In this document: positions 17,485-29,206 of the stretch, piece after piece
Position numbering within the stretch: the first letter of the stretch is position 1
Layout of the letters: each line of letters opens with the position of its first letter
DNA from: Puccinia triticina
Taxonomy: Eukaryota; Basidiomycota; Pucciniomycetes; Pucciniales; Pucciniaceae
Direction of reading: 5' to 3'
DNA: 64,000 nucleotides
Assembly: GCF_026914185.1 (NCBI RefSeq)
Contig: NC_070573.1
Coordinates: 992,001 to 1,056,000, forward strand
The notes under the pieces: generated by a model
Seen by the model: only the letters and a program-made list of their open reading frames with translations
Database searches by the model: none
Told to the model about the DNA's origin: nothing
Program-made: the position numbers and the translations under genes

Positions 17485-19179
17485 ATGGTAGAAGAGATGG
17501 TTAAAAGAGCGAATAAGAGGCTTAACAAAGCACCAGATAATCAGACCGCGATCCAAGTCCAAGGCCTGAATGCGCTAGACGCGGAAGATCATGCAGTAGT
17601 CGAAGGACCTGCGATCCAGGAGAACTTAAGTAGTTAGTTCTCCTATTTGATTAAGCAACCAAAGTAGCTGGTTAGCTGATAACTTGCTTCATTTAAAACC
17701 TTCATCAAGGTCGAGTTGGCATTAGCGATAAAAATAAAGAGACAACTCACGATTCGGATAGTGAGGATAGTTTCAAAGGTTAGCATATGCCTCAAAGTTG
17801 CTGAGAGCAGAATTGAATCGGATTATTCACTCTTAATTTGCTCAATGATGATGTCAAATCCAGAGATACCGAATTCTTTGAAGGATGCGCAAGAAGACGT
17901 AGCAGCTAAATATAAGGCTATCTTGTCGAACGTGCCGGTCATAATCGAACCAGGTCAAGTCAACGTTACCAAAGCATCTGGCAAAGCCAACAACCCACCG
18001 ACCGTAACCAATGACCCACCACCACCTATGATGGTAGCCCCAGTGGTTAAGACCCTTTGACAAGAAGTCTGGAATAAAGCGACTGAAGCCTTTGAAAAAG
18101 GAGATAAGAACGGGGCAGACTTCTTTCTTAAAATTTACGGTCAGATGGGCTCTACGTTGAACGCTCCAGATAAGCCAGACATTCTCAGAGCTAGTTCAAG
18201 CGATGCGGTTAATCCAGCTTTGAACATAGCAAAACAATCCACCGATAAGACGTCAATAGTTTTCATTAAAGGCTCCTTTCCTAAACACTTTGATGTCGGA
18301 TTTACCCCATATTTTGACCGTAACATACGAGAATTCAGAGGTCCGATTCCCTTAACTATTTTTGACAAGAACTGGCAACGGGATGCCATTCAATGGTATA
18401 CGAATAGGAGATCGAAAGGGGATGAAAAAGATGGAAACTACATCGGATACGAATACCCTAACGAGTGGTCTCAGTCATTTAGCAAATGGACGACGAATCA
18501 TCGGAACTTCTACATTACCTTCAGAGACTTGTACGGTTATCCTGAATTCGCAGAGTGGATTTTGCTACACAAGGAGAACGTGGACAAAATTGTTGGCGAA
18601 GAAGGCTTCATGACAGCATTCAGATACAATATGATAGTGAGGCAGAATGCTTTCTCATATCAGGTGGCGACGGAGTCGGGGGCGATTTCAGCGGTTGATA
18701 TTTCTATGTATTGCGATGACGTGAAGAGGGAGGCTTGGAGAATAACTCTAACGTTAGGCGAGAACAATGAGACGGATAATCCTTATGCGATTGGGGGTGA
18801 GAAGTACGGATACAATCCAAACACCGGTAAACCACGCGTCAAGATTCAAAAAGTAAATGAGGATCAATGGAAGCACGATTCGGGCTCGAATCGCGGAAAA
18901 GGTGGCTATTGTGGGAGAGGATCAGGACGATGGTCTCAAGAACGACGTAACTCAGATTATGGGGGTTATAACGATTTTCAACAATCAGAAGACGGCTACA
19001 ATAAAAGGCCAAGAGATCATGGATACGGAGATTATGATTATCACAGGAGCAACGACTCCGGATTCAATCATCACGGAGGCTATTCTCGTGAGCGTGGCGG
19101 CTACGGGAGAGATCAAGGTCCTTCTAGGTCGTTCAAAAAGAAAGATCATTTGTCCTCGGCCAAGGAGAAAGAATCTTAG
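17485..19179 (+). pseudogene. Gag-like gene of a DIRS-like retroelement
   Basis: A short ORF starts at ATG 17485 (MVEEMVKRANKRLNKAPD, 50 codons). The main Gag frame runs in one phase from about 17840 to 19179 but is cut by TGA at 18058-18060, where CGA is the likely ancestor (a CpG transition). Downstream of the stop the frame is open for over 370 codons, with a globular region (FGPLGQ-less, DLYGYPEFAEWILLHKEN) and a C-terminal Gly/Arg/Tyr-rich tail (RGKGGYCGRGSGRW, GGYSRERGGYGRDQG) in place of a zinc knuckle. An intron between 17780 and 17860 would join the first ORF to the main frame. It is followed closely by the RT gene. Gag-like identity is inferred from position and the basic RG-rich tail. 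Confidence 0.55.
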
Positions 19180-19320
19180 TGGGCTTAGTTTTGCTTATTC
19201 TTCATTTCATCGCTGTAATCATATTACAATTGTATGAATGACAAATCTTGTGATATTGCACAAGGTGCTGTCTGTGATTTAGTATGTATGGCATCATATA
19301 AATCCTGACTTCTATTTTCT

Positions 19321-21069
19321 TTGTCACACCTATCCTTTTACTTCGCTTACATTTGTAATAGCTGGTCGAAAGGTACATCTTTGGTCAAGGAATTACCGCA
19401 ATTTAACCTTGACAGTGATGTCACGAGTCTAGTTGATTTGTCTGTCTTACCGACTTCCATTCGGTGTGAGATGAATTTATTGGTGTGGGAGGAGGCACTA
19501 GCGAAAAGCAACTTACTGCCGGAATACAAAGACGTGCTACTAGGATTCAGGGGCGGCTTTGATCAAGGTATTCCAGATCACAATTTGGGAAACTTGGATT
19601 GCTTTACCCCAGATAACCACGCATCCTCCGGGAAAGCGAGGCCGAAAATTGAAGAGTCTATAAAGAAAGAGCTGAAAGCCATGAGGATTTTTGGGCCTTT
19701 CTCACAAGATCAAATGATAGCGCATTTTGGGTTCTTCCAATCGAATCCTTTGGGTGCGGTGGTAAACAACGACGGTGCAATTCGACCGATAAACAATTTA
19801 TCATTTCCAAAAAATGATCCTGTGGTACCATCGGTGAACTCATTTGTAGATAAGTCGAATTTTGAAACAACATGGGATGATTTCAATCGTGTTTCAAAGT
19901 TCTTTGCAGAGGATGCTCGACCCCTTGAGCTAGCCCTATTTGATTGGGAGAAAGCTTACAGGCAAATTCCCACGAAGATGTCCCAATGGAAATACTTGAC
20001 GGTGAAGGAATTCAATGGAAATTTTCTAGTAGACACGAGGATCACTTTTGGGGGCGTAGCCGGATGCGGATTGTTTGGAAGGCCGGCAGATGTGTGGAAG
20101 CTTATCATGAAGAATCATTTCGATCTGGTCACAATATTCAGATGGGTGGACGATAACTTATTTGTCAGGGTTGAAGGGGCGCCGGTGGATATGGAAGAGA
20201 TAGTAATGAAATCTACAGAAATGGGTGTATTAACAAACAAGACAAAGTATTCACCTTTCAGCGCCGAGCAAAAATTCATAGGATTTGTATGGAACGGAGT
20301 AGACAAGACAGTACGCCTGCCAGATGGGAAAATTGAAAAACGGTTAAGCCAGATTTTGCCGTATCTAATAAAGGGTTCCCGTTTCGACTATGAAGACGTG
20401 GAAGTTCTAGTAGGACGCCTCAATCATGTATCCTATATTCTACCGCACTTACAATGTCACCTGAATTCCTTGTACCGATGGCTAATGTCCTGGCAATATC
20501 GAAAGGCTCTGCGCGATACGCCGGCAGACGTCATTGCTGATTTAGGGGTGTGGAAGACGACCCTGGACAACTTTGAACACACTCGAATAATCAACTACAG
20601 ACCACCGATTGACATCGGGTGGGTGGGTGATGCATTGACATCTTTTGGGATAGGTGTCTTGATTGGGAAGTACTGGGCGCAATTCAAGCTCCACAACCCT
20701 GGAAGTAAATCAACACAAATATCTTACCTGGAGACGGTTGCAGTGCGACTTGGCCTTCTGATGGCTCTGAAACTCAGAAACCAAAGGGGCAAATCTCTGG
20801 TCGTTTGGACCGACAATACGACTACAGAGAACGGGATTAATAACAAGAAGACTAGAGACATCGACGCGAACGGCGAATGGATATTGATCCAGAAGATGTT
20901 GATTAAAGAAGGGGTGGAGTTGATTGCTAAAAGAGTGACCTCCAAAGATAATACAGCAGACGCCTTATCGAGGGGCATCCGCTCCGGCCAAGATGTGAAA
21001 CATCAGTTGATCATTGAACTTCCGGAAGATTTAAGGAGTTTTTTGTTGCAAGTGGTCTTTGTAATTTGA
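19321..21069 (+). CDS. DIRS-like reverse transcriptase-RNase H
   Basis: One frame, open to TGA at 21069. It has no ATG before 19471, but a 3' splice site (TTTGTAATAG, ending about 19361) suggests splicing from an upstream exon. RT motifs are AVVNNDGAIRPINNLS, motif A LALFDWEKAYRQIP, motif B FGGVAGCGLFGRPADVW and motif C RWVDDNLFV. RNase H-like motifs follow: VVWTDNTTTENGIN and SKDNTADALSRGI. These match the RT-RNase H of DIRS/Ngaro-type elements of basidiomycetes, which use a tyrosine recombinase. No such recombinase is visible before 22 kb on either strand, so the element is incomplete or places it elsewhere. Catalytic residues are present, and no internal stop is seen. Confidence 0.75.
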   Translation: MSHLSFYFAYICNSWSKGTSLVKELPQFNLDSDVTSLVDLSVLPTSIRCEMNLLVWEEALAKSNLLPEYKDVLLGFRGGFDQGIPDHNLGNLDCFTPDNHASSGKARPKIEESIKKELKAMRIFGPFSQDQMIAHFGFFQSNPLGAVVNNDGAIRPINNLSFPKNDPVVPSVNSFVDKSNFETTWDDFNRVSKFFAEDARPLELALFDWEKAYRQIPTKMSQWKYLTVKEFNGNFLVDTRITFGGVAGCGLFGRPADVWKLIMKNHFDLVTIFRWVDDNLFVRVEGAPVDMEEIVMKSTEMGVLTNKTKYSPFSAEQKFIGFVWNGVDKTVRLPDGKIEKRLSQILPYLIKGSRFDYEDVEVLVGRLNHVSYILPHLQCHLNSLYRWLMSWQYRKALRDTPADVIADLGVWKTTLDNFEHTRIINYRPPIDIGWVGDALTSFGIGVLIGKYWAQFKLHNPGSKSTQISYLETVAVRLGLLMALKLRNQRGKSLVVWTDNTTTENGINNKKTRDIDANGEWILIQKMLIKEGVELIAKRVTSKDNTADALSRGIRSGQDVKHQLIIELPEDLRSFLLQVVFVI

Positions 21070-22098
21070 CGGCCGTAGTTGAACCATTGCCCTTATTCCA
21101 TGTTTCACTGGTCACGCCGGGGAGACCTTCACGGTCTTGTCTTTTGATGACACGTGGCTGGGGGGCCATTTGGCGTGGTTAAAACTCAGCAGCTGTAACT
21201 TTCTTGGCTCACGGGCACGTGATTGAACGCTACCACTCTTTGCCTGGCAATAACAAAATCAGCGACATGCATACGCCGGGCACAGGCTTGGCAGTCGGGT
21301 GGCCTCGTTGTGAATTTTGCTACTAGAGTTACTTTGGTTAATTGGCAGCCATCCTGCGGCGGTTTTTATGTCAGAGATTCTATCCGGAAAGACTCGCTGA
21401 GCCTTTGTCAGCCTTGCAGGTTTTAAAAATCAATGTAATCTAACTGGCAATGAGGTATACTTCTTGCGGTGTTCGGGCGGAAAGTATAGGTCGAAGTGTG
21501 GGGGTTCGTGTAGGCTCAGGCTTCTCCCCGAGTTGAGGGTGTAACCCAAACCCCTTCTCCACACCTGCCACGGCAGCCTCTCCTATGCTTTCCTCTCTGC
21601 TTCAGGAGGAGAGTCTTTGATCCACTGGCGCTCGCCGAGAGGCTCCTCCCTACTGGGTTGTATGGTTGCGAATGCAAGTAATTTTGAGGTACCGTCCTCG
21701 TTTAGTACGTAGTATGTGGTTGCGTAAGATAGACTGGCTTTATGAAGCCTAGTAGTACTAGGATAAGGGACGATGAGGGGTGAGGAGCTGTGAGGGGCAA
21801 GGGCAGCCGTGCTTTGTCCATTTATGTAATATTTAAGTGCTGGTAGTGGTGGTTGGGTATCCATGCAGGGTTACAGTGACAAGGCAGAGCAAGCCGTGTT
21901 GTAGGGCTGAGCCAGCCCAAATTCAATCAAACTGCTTACGAAGGTACCAGCTTTTCACGTCTCTTGGTCTTTGTTGTTATTGAATCCTTGTGTATTGAAA
22001 GGCCAACGGGCAACAAGGGATGTTGACCAGTCCCTCCAGCACTGGTGAGCGCTGAAGGCAAGCAGGTTTGATATTTGTGGTATATCTTCTCTGCACGC
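21070..22098. other. Gene-free spacer, probably degenerate repeat
   Basis: No coding frame of note. At 21800-21840 the minus strand reads a TATA-like CTTAAATATTACATAAATG, so an old LTR or promoter in reverse orientation is possible. Nothing else can be supported. Confidence 0.35.
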
Positions 22099-22898
22099 TG
22101 TGGTATACAAAATGGGAAAAATCAAAAGTTTTCTCTCACTAGTATATTTCACCCATAGAAGGCCTCAAGATACAACCAAACAGGCCCCTTAATCAGATTC
22201 TACAGCCAAATTAACCCCTAGTCACCGCTGAAAGCGTAACTGGAGCTCCACTGCACTGGAAGTTAGACCCTCCGGAACACCTGTAGCACCCTGTCATTCC
22301 CCAATATACACATACATTTCCCTACTCCATGGTATCTCCACTGCATATATTAGTTTGCCTTTGTTTGCTATCTGCATTACATCATTCCGCACTGCCCCTG
22401 TAGTCTGTGCCATTGTTCTCCACAGTCTAGAACTTTCACCTCCACTTTTGTTTGGTTTTGTTGCATCACATGCCATTGTTCCCTGCATCATGCATGCACT
22501 CCTTGCATAAATTGTACACAGCCCAAGCCAGCAAAAATCCCTCACTGGGGCTGCCCTGGAGCTAAAATCCCTCACATTTGTCTATATAAGGAGCTCTCTC
22601 CCCCCCCCAATTTGGTTCCTCAGTTTATTACTGATCAGTGATTCACTCACCACCTTGTACTCTCAACACTTACAACTTACAACTATACTCATAACAACCC
22701 TTATATATCAATAACAACTCTTTATACGGTGTCTCGAACAAACTCATCTTGAGCATCCACTCCTATCACCTAATTAAAACTTACCAAGCTGAGCTTGGTG
22801 AGTCTTGTAGCTGGTAGTATAGAAGGGCAGAGCTTGCAACTCCTTCATCCCCTTCTCCATTCAGCAAAAGGGTTTCAAAACCACTTTCGAGTCTTACA
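22099..22898 (+). mobile_element. Solo LTR (family A)
   Basis: 800 bp, TGTGGTATAC to GAGTCTTACA, with 4-bp duplication ACGC (22095-22098, 22899-22902). It contains the family core TATATAAGGAGCTCTC plus a C run near 22582. Its 3' half aligns closely with the LTR at 38215-40660 (CCAAGCTGAGCTTGGTG; AGAAGGGCAGAGCTTGCAAC). Confidence 0.85.
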
Positions 22899-23412
22899 AC
22901 GCAACAACCTGTAGATAGGGAAGAACAAGGACGGATACAACATACGTTTTTTTTTGCGATTGCGGAGGCTAGATACATATATTTCCCGAAACAAGCCATC
23001 CCAACATGAACATCATTCCAAGTTTTTTTTTGTATTTAGGTAGATTTTTTGTGGATGTCACGACTTTCCATACTATACTTCTGTTGATCGATATTCGGTG
23101 ATTCCACTGTCTTTTCCAACCTTGAGACGTAAACATTTGGGAACGTTTCTCGAGAAAACATTCAACTTTGGCTTCAACCAGCCGGTGATTCGGTCTCACC
23201 ACAAAAATGCAAATGAATTCAAGTGATATACAGTTGAACTGTCGAGCATGTGCTACGGTGAGTTTCGATGATTTACACGAATGGTATTCAGACGGTGGCT
23301 CATTCATTTCAGTCCTTGAACACAATTCGGCCTATCATCATATGTCTCGCCCGCCGAGAGGCAGGGGGGAAAAGCGGAGATCTAGACTAATCTAGACCTA
23401 GACCTTCCTTTA
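22899..23412. other. Unassigned spacer
   Basis: No gene supported. Open frames on both strands are short and without motifs. Confidence 0.3.
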
Positions 23413-23724
23413 GAGCATTCGCATTCGTCGGGTTAAGTCGACGATTTTGGGCAACTTAACCCGAGCGGCAATCGCATCGGTCCGGGTTAACCCCGGGTCA
23501 ACAAGCCTCAGGTTTGATTTCAGGCTAAGGTCAGCTAAATTTAGCGAGCCTTAACCTGAAATCTAGCCTCAGGCTAGGGCGGTCTGCGACTCATTTCAGC
23601 GCACTTTAGCCTGAAACTGACCGAACGAATGCGTTTGCCCACTTGAAGGCAACCTCGTCAGCTAACCTGCCCACAAACCCGGGCTTATTTAACCCGAAAA
23701 CTTAGCAAACGAATGCGAATGCTC
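23413..23724. mobile_element. Foldback MITE-like element
   Basis: Ends are inverted repeats: GAGCATTCGCATTCGT at the left and its complement at 23709-23724. The interior is built of inverted GGGTTAA and CAGGCTAAG blocks around a central AGCTAAATTTAGC palindrome, so the 312-bp strand can fold on itself. No convincing target duplication was found. Confidence 0.65.
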
Positions 23725-24165
23725 GAGGCTAGTACTATCACGGGTCTGTCCCTCCAAGGCTTTGCCGCTTTCGCCGAGAGGCCTTGATGATCTCGGTACA
23801 GCTTGATATATGTAAGGTCCTCTTCCGGTGGTGCAATATGATTGGTGTACAGATGCTAGCAAGTCACAATTCATTCCTTTAGGTGGCGTGCAATTCATTT
23901 TCGGGGATGGCTTTCAGGGTGATTCACAATTGATTGGATTCTCCGATCTCTGGCTGGTTTGTACCCTCCGATTGGCGGAGTACAGAGCATTTGAAGATAG
24001 ATATAAGAACCCCAGCTGAATCCACCTCTCCACTTTTCCTCCAGGCCAATCCACCCAAGACATCTATCTATCACCGTCAACCACCTAACTATTAGAGCCT
24101 TTTTACTCAGTCCCATCGACCCTTGGATTATTATTACCTAAAAGAGTTCTTGCCCTTACAACAAT
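23725..24165 (+). promoter_or_regulatory. Upstream region of the small secreted-protein gene
   Basis: A TATA-like AGATATAAGAACC lies near 23998, followed by a C/A-rich leader with CCAATCCACCC near 24054 and ending ACAACAAT directly before ATG 24166. Nothing else is recognised in this stretch. Confidence 0.45.
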
Positions 24166-24330
24166 ATGCAATTCTGCCTGTTCTTATCCGCGCTGCTCCT
24201 CTTGCAGGGAATCATTGGCGCTCCGGGTCCGATGAAACCGGCTCATCGTGGTACGCCAAAGATACTCGAAGACGACACTGGAGACTTCAATTGGCAAGGA
24301 GGTTGTAACGACCCAATGAGTTGCTTTTAA
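24166..24330 (+). CDS. Small secreted protein, 54 residues
   Basis: ATG 24166 opens a 54-codon frame ending TAA 24328-24330. The first ~18 residues (MQFCLFLSALLLLQGIIG) form a classic signal peptide with a hydrophobic core and a likely cleavage after GIIG or IGA. The mature part is about 35 residues, starts APGPMKPAHRG, is acidic in the middle (EDDTGDF) and ends with two cysteines (QGGCNDPMSCF). A TATA box and leader lie upstream at suitable distance. It is too short for default ORF calling. No family is recognised. Small secreted proteins of this type are common candidate effectors in rust fungi; that role is inference. A spliced, longer gene cannot be excluded. Confidence 0.55.
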   Translation: MQFCLFLSALLLLQGIIGAPGPMKPAHRGTPKILEDDTGDFNWQGGCNDPMSCF

Positions 24331-25185
24331 GGCTCTATTGCACTGGCGCAAGGTGGATGGTAGGTACTTTTAGCATAAGGCTGCTTCTGTGATTCTGCTT
24401 TGATTCCAAACTGAATCTTCACTTGTCTCCAAGGATCTATTTGGACCGAGTTGTTTCATCCAATATACCTGCTGCTTGGATCTGGCGGACTTCAACATAT
24501 CTCTTGAATCCGACTTCGCCGACAACAAAAAATGGAACGACATGAAAGAAGAAGAAAAAATACCATATGCTACACTATTTATCACCACTCATTATGTTTT
24601 TGGATGTTTTTTTTTTTTCTTTGTTTTTTGGTCTCTGTTCGATGATCATCCTCTTCTCCTTCTTGCCACTTTTTCCATTCCTAAAAGGTCTGCATTTTTC
24701 CCAAAGGAAAGAGAAAATCCTCTCTCACTTATTTCTATCGACAAGAACAATGGACCTTGAAACACGGCAGCAGTTTTTTTACTTACTATTCGAACAGAAT
24801 CTGGTGCACATTATTTTCGTATAGTTATGTCAATTTATCTCTTTAGCAATATCACTTCCAGCGTTTTGCGGGAATATAACAATCGAGAGTGCCACAAGGT
24901 CAACATCGCGCCCACTTCCAGAGTGGCAGCATCAATCTGCATAAAAATTGCTTGGCACCCTCGTCGCCCAATTCTTGCAGTTTTCTTGGGAAAAACAAAC
25001 ACCGACAGACACTTCTGTCGATGTCCGTCATGAATACTTGTGAGCCTCCCGGAAACAGGCGTATGGCAAGACATTTTTGAAGCTTGCCTAATCCAATCTT
25101 GTCAGAAATCCCTTGATTCGGACTGCGGAGGGCCTGGTACAGCCTGAGAAGCCAGCAGGAGCCTCTGATTAACAATGGTGAAAGG
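24331..25185. other. Spacer with a decayed foldback copy
   Basis: No gene supported. Around 25098-25170 the sequence (GAGGGCCTGGTACAGCCTGAG) resembles the middle of the small foldback family found at 37.4 and 40.8 kb, in opposite orientation. Confidence 0.35.
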
Positions 25186-26005
25186 CTTTTGCTGCGGAAA
25201 GCGTAGCGCAGCGCTTTTTGGCCTGGCTACGCTGCGCTATTTTGCAGCTTGTTGGGGCTACGCTTGCACATTTTTGGCCAAGCGTATAGCTTTTGCTTTT
25301 TTTTAGCCACTGTTTATAGCCATAAAATAGCGCAAAAGAGCTGCGCTAACGCTGAAAAAATCGCGCTGCGCTCTTTTATAGCGTTTTCAAAGCGCTTTTT
25401 TTACACTTTTTTTCCGGCGGGGGGAGGTAGCTGTTATTTTGTAGTTCATGGGGTATTGGGAAAAAAAAACCACCTGAATTTAGTGATATTTTTTTTTCCA
25501 CCTGAAATTTGGTTTGATATGAGACCCATCAATCAAAGTCTGACATTCAGAAAACTCACTGGGTATGGTTATGAATATCCAAGCAAGTATGCATATGTAC
25601 ATATGAGGCAAGCTGCCTCCAGCGCCTGGTAGCCCCCTGTAGCTCATTGAGGCTGCTGGGCAGCTACGCTTTTGTAGCGCATGTAGCACATTGAGACTGC
25701 TGGGCAGCCACGCTTTTGTAGCGCAAAAGAGCATGTAGCACATTGAGGCTGTTGCGCAGAGACGCTCTTGCAGCGCATTGAGGCTGCTGCCCAGCTATGC
25801 TTTTTCAGCGCAAAAGCGCATGTAGCGCACAAATAGTGAGAATAAAGCGTTTTTGCGCTGCGCTGCGCTATTTTGTAGCAAAAGCGCGGCTTTTTGCGTT
25901 GCGCTTGTGTTTTTTCACCGGGTAAAAAAGCGCCTGTGAGCTACATTTAGCCGTAACGCAGCTTTTTATGGCTGCGCTACAGCTTTTTGGGAGGGGCACA
26001 TAGCG
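25186..26005. repeat. Cluster of AGCGC/GCGCT palindromic repeats
   Basis: Dense short inverted motifs (GTAGCGCAGCGCTTTTT, GCTACGCTGCGCTATTTTG, AGCGCAAAAGAGC) occur in both orientations at both sides. A middle section has ~35-65 bp imperfect tandem units (GCACATTGAGGCTGCTGGGCAG) at 25640-25790. It resembles the ends of a non-autonomous DNA transposon, but no clear terminal repeat was assigned. Confidence 0.5.
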
Positions 26006-28285
26006 GGTACCAGTTGGGATGATCCGTCCCGGAACCAACTCACTCAGCCAAATCGCCAATCTTGATCCGTCGCAGCAGGATAACTTTTGCCCCCATTGGG
26101 CTCAGAACTTTTTGCCTAGTACTCCAGCAGGAGGAGTGTCATACGTCTCACCAAAGACAAGAGTCTCTCCTGTGAGCACTCTCACCTCCCGTCACTGCTC
26201 ACGGTGATTGCTCCAAAGCAGAGAAGGAGGGGAGAGGTAGCAAGCAACCTTTAACACACTTGGATGACTTGGGGAGCTGTAAGGATAGATCCCAGGCCAC
26301 CCTAGGCAACCAAGATCTAGGAAACTAGCGTAATAATTTGTTGCTGAAAAAGTAAAACAAACAGGAGGCTGGGAAATGAGAACATTCCTCAGTCCACACA
26401 AATGGTGGAATCATGAGAGTAGATTGGGCCTATGCCCATGCAGGCTGAGAGTAGAAGGCTCACTGTGATCAGGACTGAGGTTGGTTTCATGCGCGGTAAT
26501 AGGAGCAAACACCCGCCTCAAAGGGAACCAAGGTTGCTATACGCGCCTCATCTCTTCCTTCCCGAATCGCGGAGCTCTCACTCCTCAGACGCTTCATATG
26601 AGTTTTTTTGTCAATTTGATATAGACCATTATAGCAAGTGATAGTCTTGGTGTTAACCCTCTGTTAGCTCCGACAGCGCAGAGGTTTGCCAGGGACCGCC
26701 TTTTCCGCCGCCGGAATGAGGGCGGCCCTAGATACTGTAAGAATACAGACCTTGGCAAACGGCGCAATCTAAGGAAAGCGCCGCGAACCACAAAAGCTGC
26801 GGAATCAGGTAAGCAAAGCAAACCTCTTTCCGCAGCCCAAGCTGCCCGCGGAGATGGAAAACTGACTTCATCAACTCTGATGATAGCAGGTACATCTACC
26901 GAGGACAGCAAGATCAAAAAAACGGACAAGCACCGTTGATCGTCGTTACTGGACAGGATCACATCCAACACCAAAGGTGAGTGAGAGTGAACTGTCCAGC
27001 TAACTAATCAGTCGTGGCTAAGACGCTCGACCGTGTTACTTGCAGCATCAGAACTCAAGAACAAGACTCAAACCACAAACACTCCCAACCAAACAGGAAA
27101 GGAGATAAGTAAGTGGAAAGGTCCTGAGCTAGAGACAAAGGCCGAGAAAAAGAGACGCTGAGCTAATCACTATGTTCAACAGAAAGCGTAGGAAGCGCAT
27201 CTCTATCGGACCGCCTCAGCTAAAGGCTCAAGCCTGAGGAAAAACCCGGCCAAGTAAGAGAAAACTTACTCCCTAAAATATAGAAGAGGGAACAAGCGGC
27301 TAACGGCACAACGGTGACGCGCAGAAAACGGCCCTCACAATCTCTTACTTTCAACCTCTAAGTCAGCAGCAGCCACTCGCACTGCTTTCAGGTAAAACTC
27401 TTTTGCCTGCTTAATAATCTTGTAACTAGCTCTACAAGCCTAAGAACAACATGTCTAAAGAGAAATGCACTTTCAGTTCTCCATAAATTTTCAGATACTT
27501 TGGCAATGCACTCAGCCAGTTGCAAAGCTGAGTTGAGGGTGCCGAGTAGCACAATGTGCGGTGTTGAGTACTATGCCTGCTTAACAGTGGGCCGGAAGCT
27601 AAGAGAAGAAGAGGCTCAATCTTGAGTCCAAATTCTCCTCATATATAGTAGGGGGATTCTCTTGGAGAGATCTCCCCCCAGAGTTAATTGGTACCAAGCC
27701 CGTCTTTATTACCCAGTTGTCCACAGGTATGCTTATAGTATCATATCTCATCACTTTGCTGGTTCTCTTGTCTCTCCATGTTGTCTTCTTACCTGAGTTT
27801 CATCTGACTGTTTGTGTTGTAGCTCACAGCATTATTGCTGTCCTCATAGATTAGTTGTTGTGTCGCTCTGTTTCTCATCATTCATCTCTTCTTTTCTACT
27901 ACAATCATCCACTCATTCCATCTTCACCCAGTCTTCCACATGTGTGCCTTTACCTGAGTTTCATCTGACTGTTTGCGGTGTAGCTCACAAAATTATTGCT
28001 GTCCTCATAGGTGTGCCTCAACCTGAGTTTCATCTGACTGTTGGTGTTTATCACTGTCCTCACAGGTGCCCCGCAGCTCTTCATCCATTAGAGTCCTCCA
28101 TTCCTTCGCATGAAGCAGAGTTGTGACATGCTCCACACTTGGAGCAGAGAGCTTTCTCCTTGCACAAATGAGCTAGATGACCCACTTTCAAGAAGTTATA
28201 ATACTGCTTGGGGCCCTGAAGGTAGTGTTACCCCTTCAGATTTAAGTTGTTGTAGCAGGCCGGCTCTCTTGATATCGAGGGCTAG
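26006..28285. other. Gene-poor repeat-derived region
   Basis: No convincing gene. An LTR-promoter-like segment (CATATATAGTAGGGGGA then CTCCCCCC) lies near 27640. Between 27791 and 28070 a segment starting ACCTGAGTTTCATCTGACTG is repeated three times (about 27791, 27951 and 28021) with decreasing length. This fits old LTR or leader sequence of an unidentified retroelement. Confidence 0.4.
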
Positions 28286-29040
28286 TCACCTATCAAAGAA
28301 ATGAATTAGAAGAGTGCTTGTAGCCTTACCAGGTCTTTTGGGGTTCAGGAGCCAAAGGATCTTCTGGATCTCCTTTGGATCAATTTCATTCTGCTTGCAT
28401 GAAAGCTCTACATTCTCCTTGTTTGCTGCCTCAAAACTGGTGGGGCAGGAGTGCAAGAGCACCGGGTGAGTGACTTGAGAAGTGACCAAGACTGGGCGAG
28501 ATCTTACATTCCAGAGATGTTTTAGAGATGATTGTCAACAAGGAGCCATTTGGCTGCTCCTCTGTCCTTGGTGTAGATTTTGACGTCGCCGTTGGGGAAT
28601 TGGGCCACCACCTTTACCTTAATGAGTTCGCTGTCAATGGTGGCCTTGGCAAAGGACAGCGCTTCATTGATTTCTTGGCAGATAACCACCGCTGTCAGAC
28701 CTTGGAAGGGTTTTGGTTGATCAAACCGTTTTCCGATCACCACTTGATCTAATTTAAATCTATTGATCTATGAAGAGGGGGGGGGGGCGGCGGTAAGTTC
28801 TTCGGCAAGCCAGGGTTTGGAACCCTAGCGGCCTTCTCCGAGTAGGGAGGGGCTGGCTTGAGAGGCAAGTTACTAGGTCTCGCAGTGGTATGGTCCATCA
28901 TGTTAGAAGGAGTCGGTAGGGACAGAGTCTCTACCTTCTTCTCTAATCTGGCCATGTTCGCCGCGATCTCTTCAATCCTCACAAGGAGGGTGTTGAAGGC
29001 CTTACACAACTCAGGCAATGTGACGGTGCCTCAATCATAG
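28286..29040 (-). pseudogene. LINE ORF1 remnant
   Basis: Minus-strand pieces read as one protein: a coiled-coil-like segment (LVRIEEIAANMARLEKKVETL), a Pro-rich linker (PPPPPPLHRS), then VVICQEINEALSFAKA and a nucleic-acid-binding-like stretch (NGDVKIYTKDRGAAKWLL) ending near LNPKRPGKATS. Such Gag-like first ORFs belong to Tad-type LINEs. Stops and frame breaks near 28745 and 28490 and the lack of an ORF2 show it is a fragment. Confidence 0.55.
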
Positions 29041-29206
29041 TGAGAAATCCTCGCCCCCACAGAAGATATTCAGCAAACTCCGCACCGCGGATAGCAATAC
29101 ACTTGGCCCTTTCTCATTATAAGGTTATCTGGGTCACTTGGTGTTAGATCGGAGCCAAATCACAAAAAAGAATTGGCCAGCGACAAGATGACTCCGATGA
29201 TTCAAT

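Noticed and set aside
26594..26974. 126-residue minus-strand frame
   Set aside because: No motif, no promoter or splice pattern, and biased Arg/Leu composition; most likely a chance frame.
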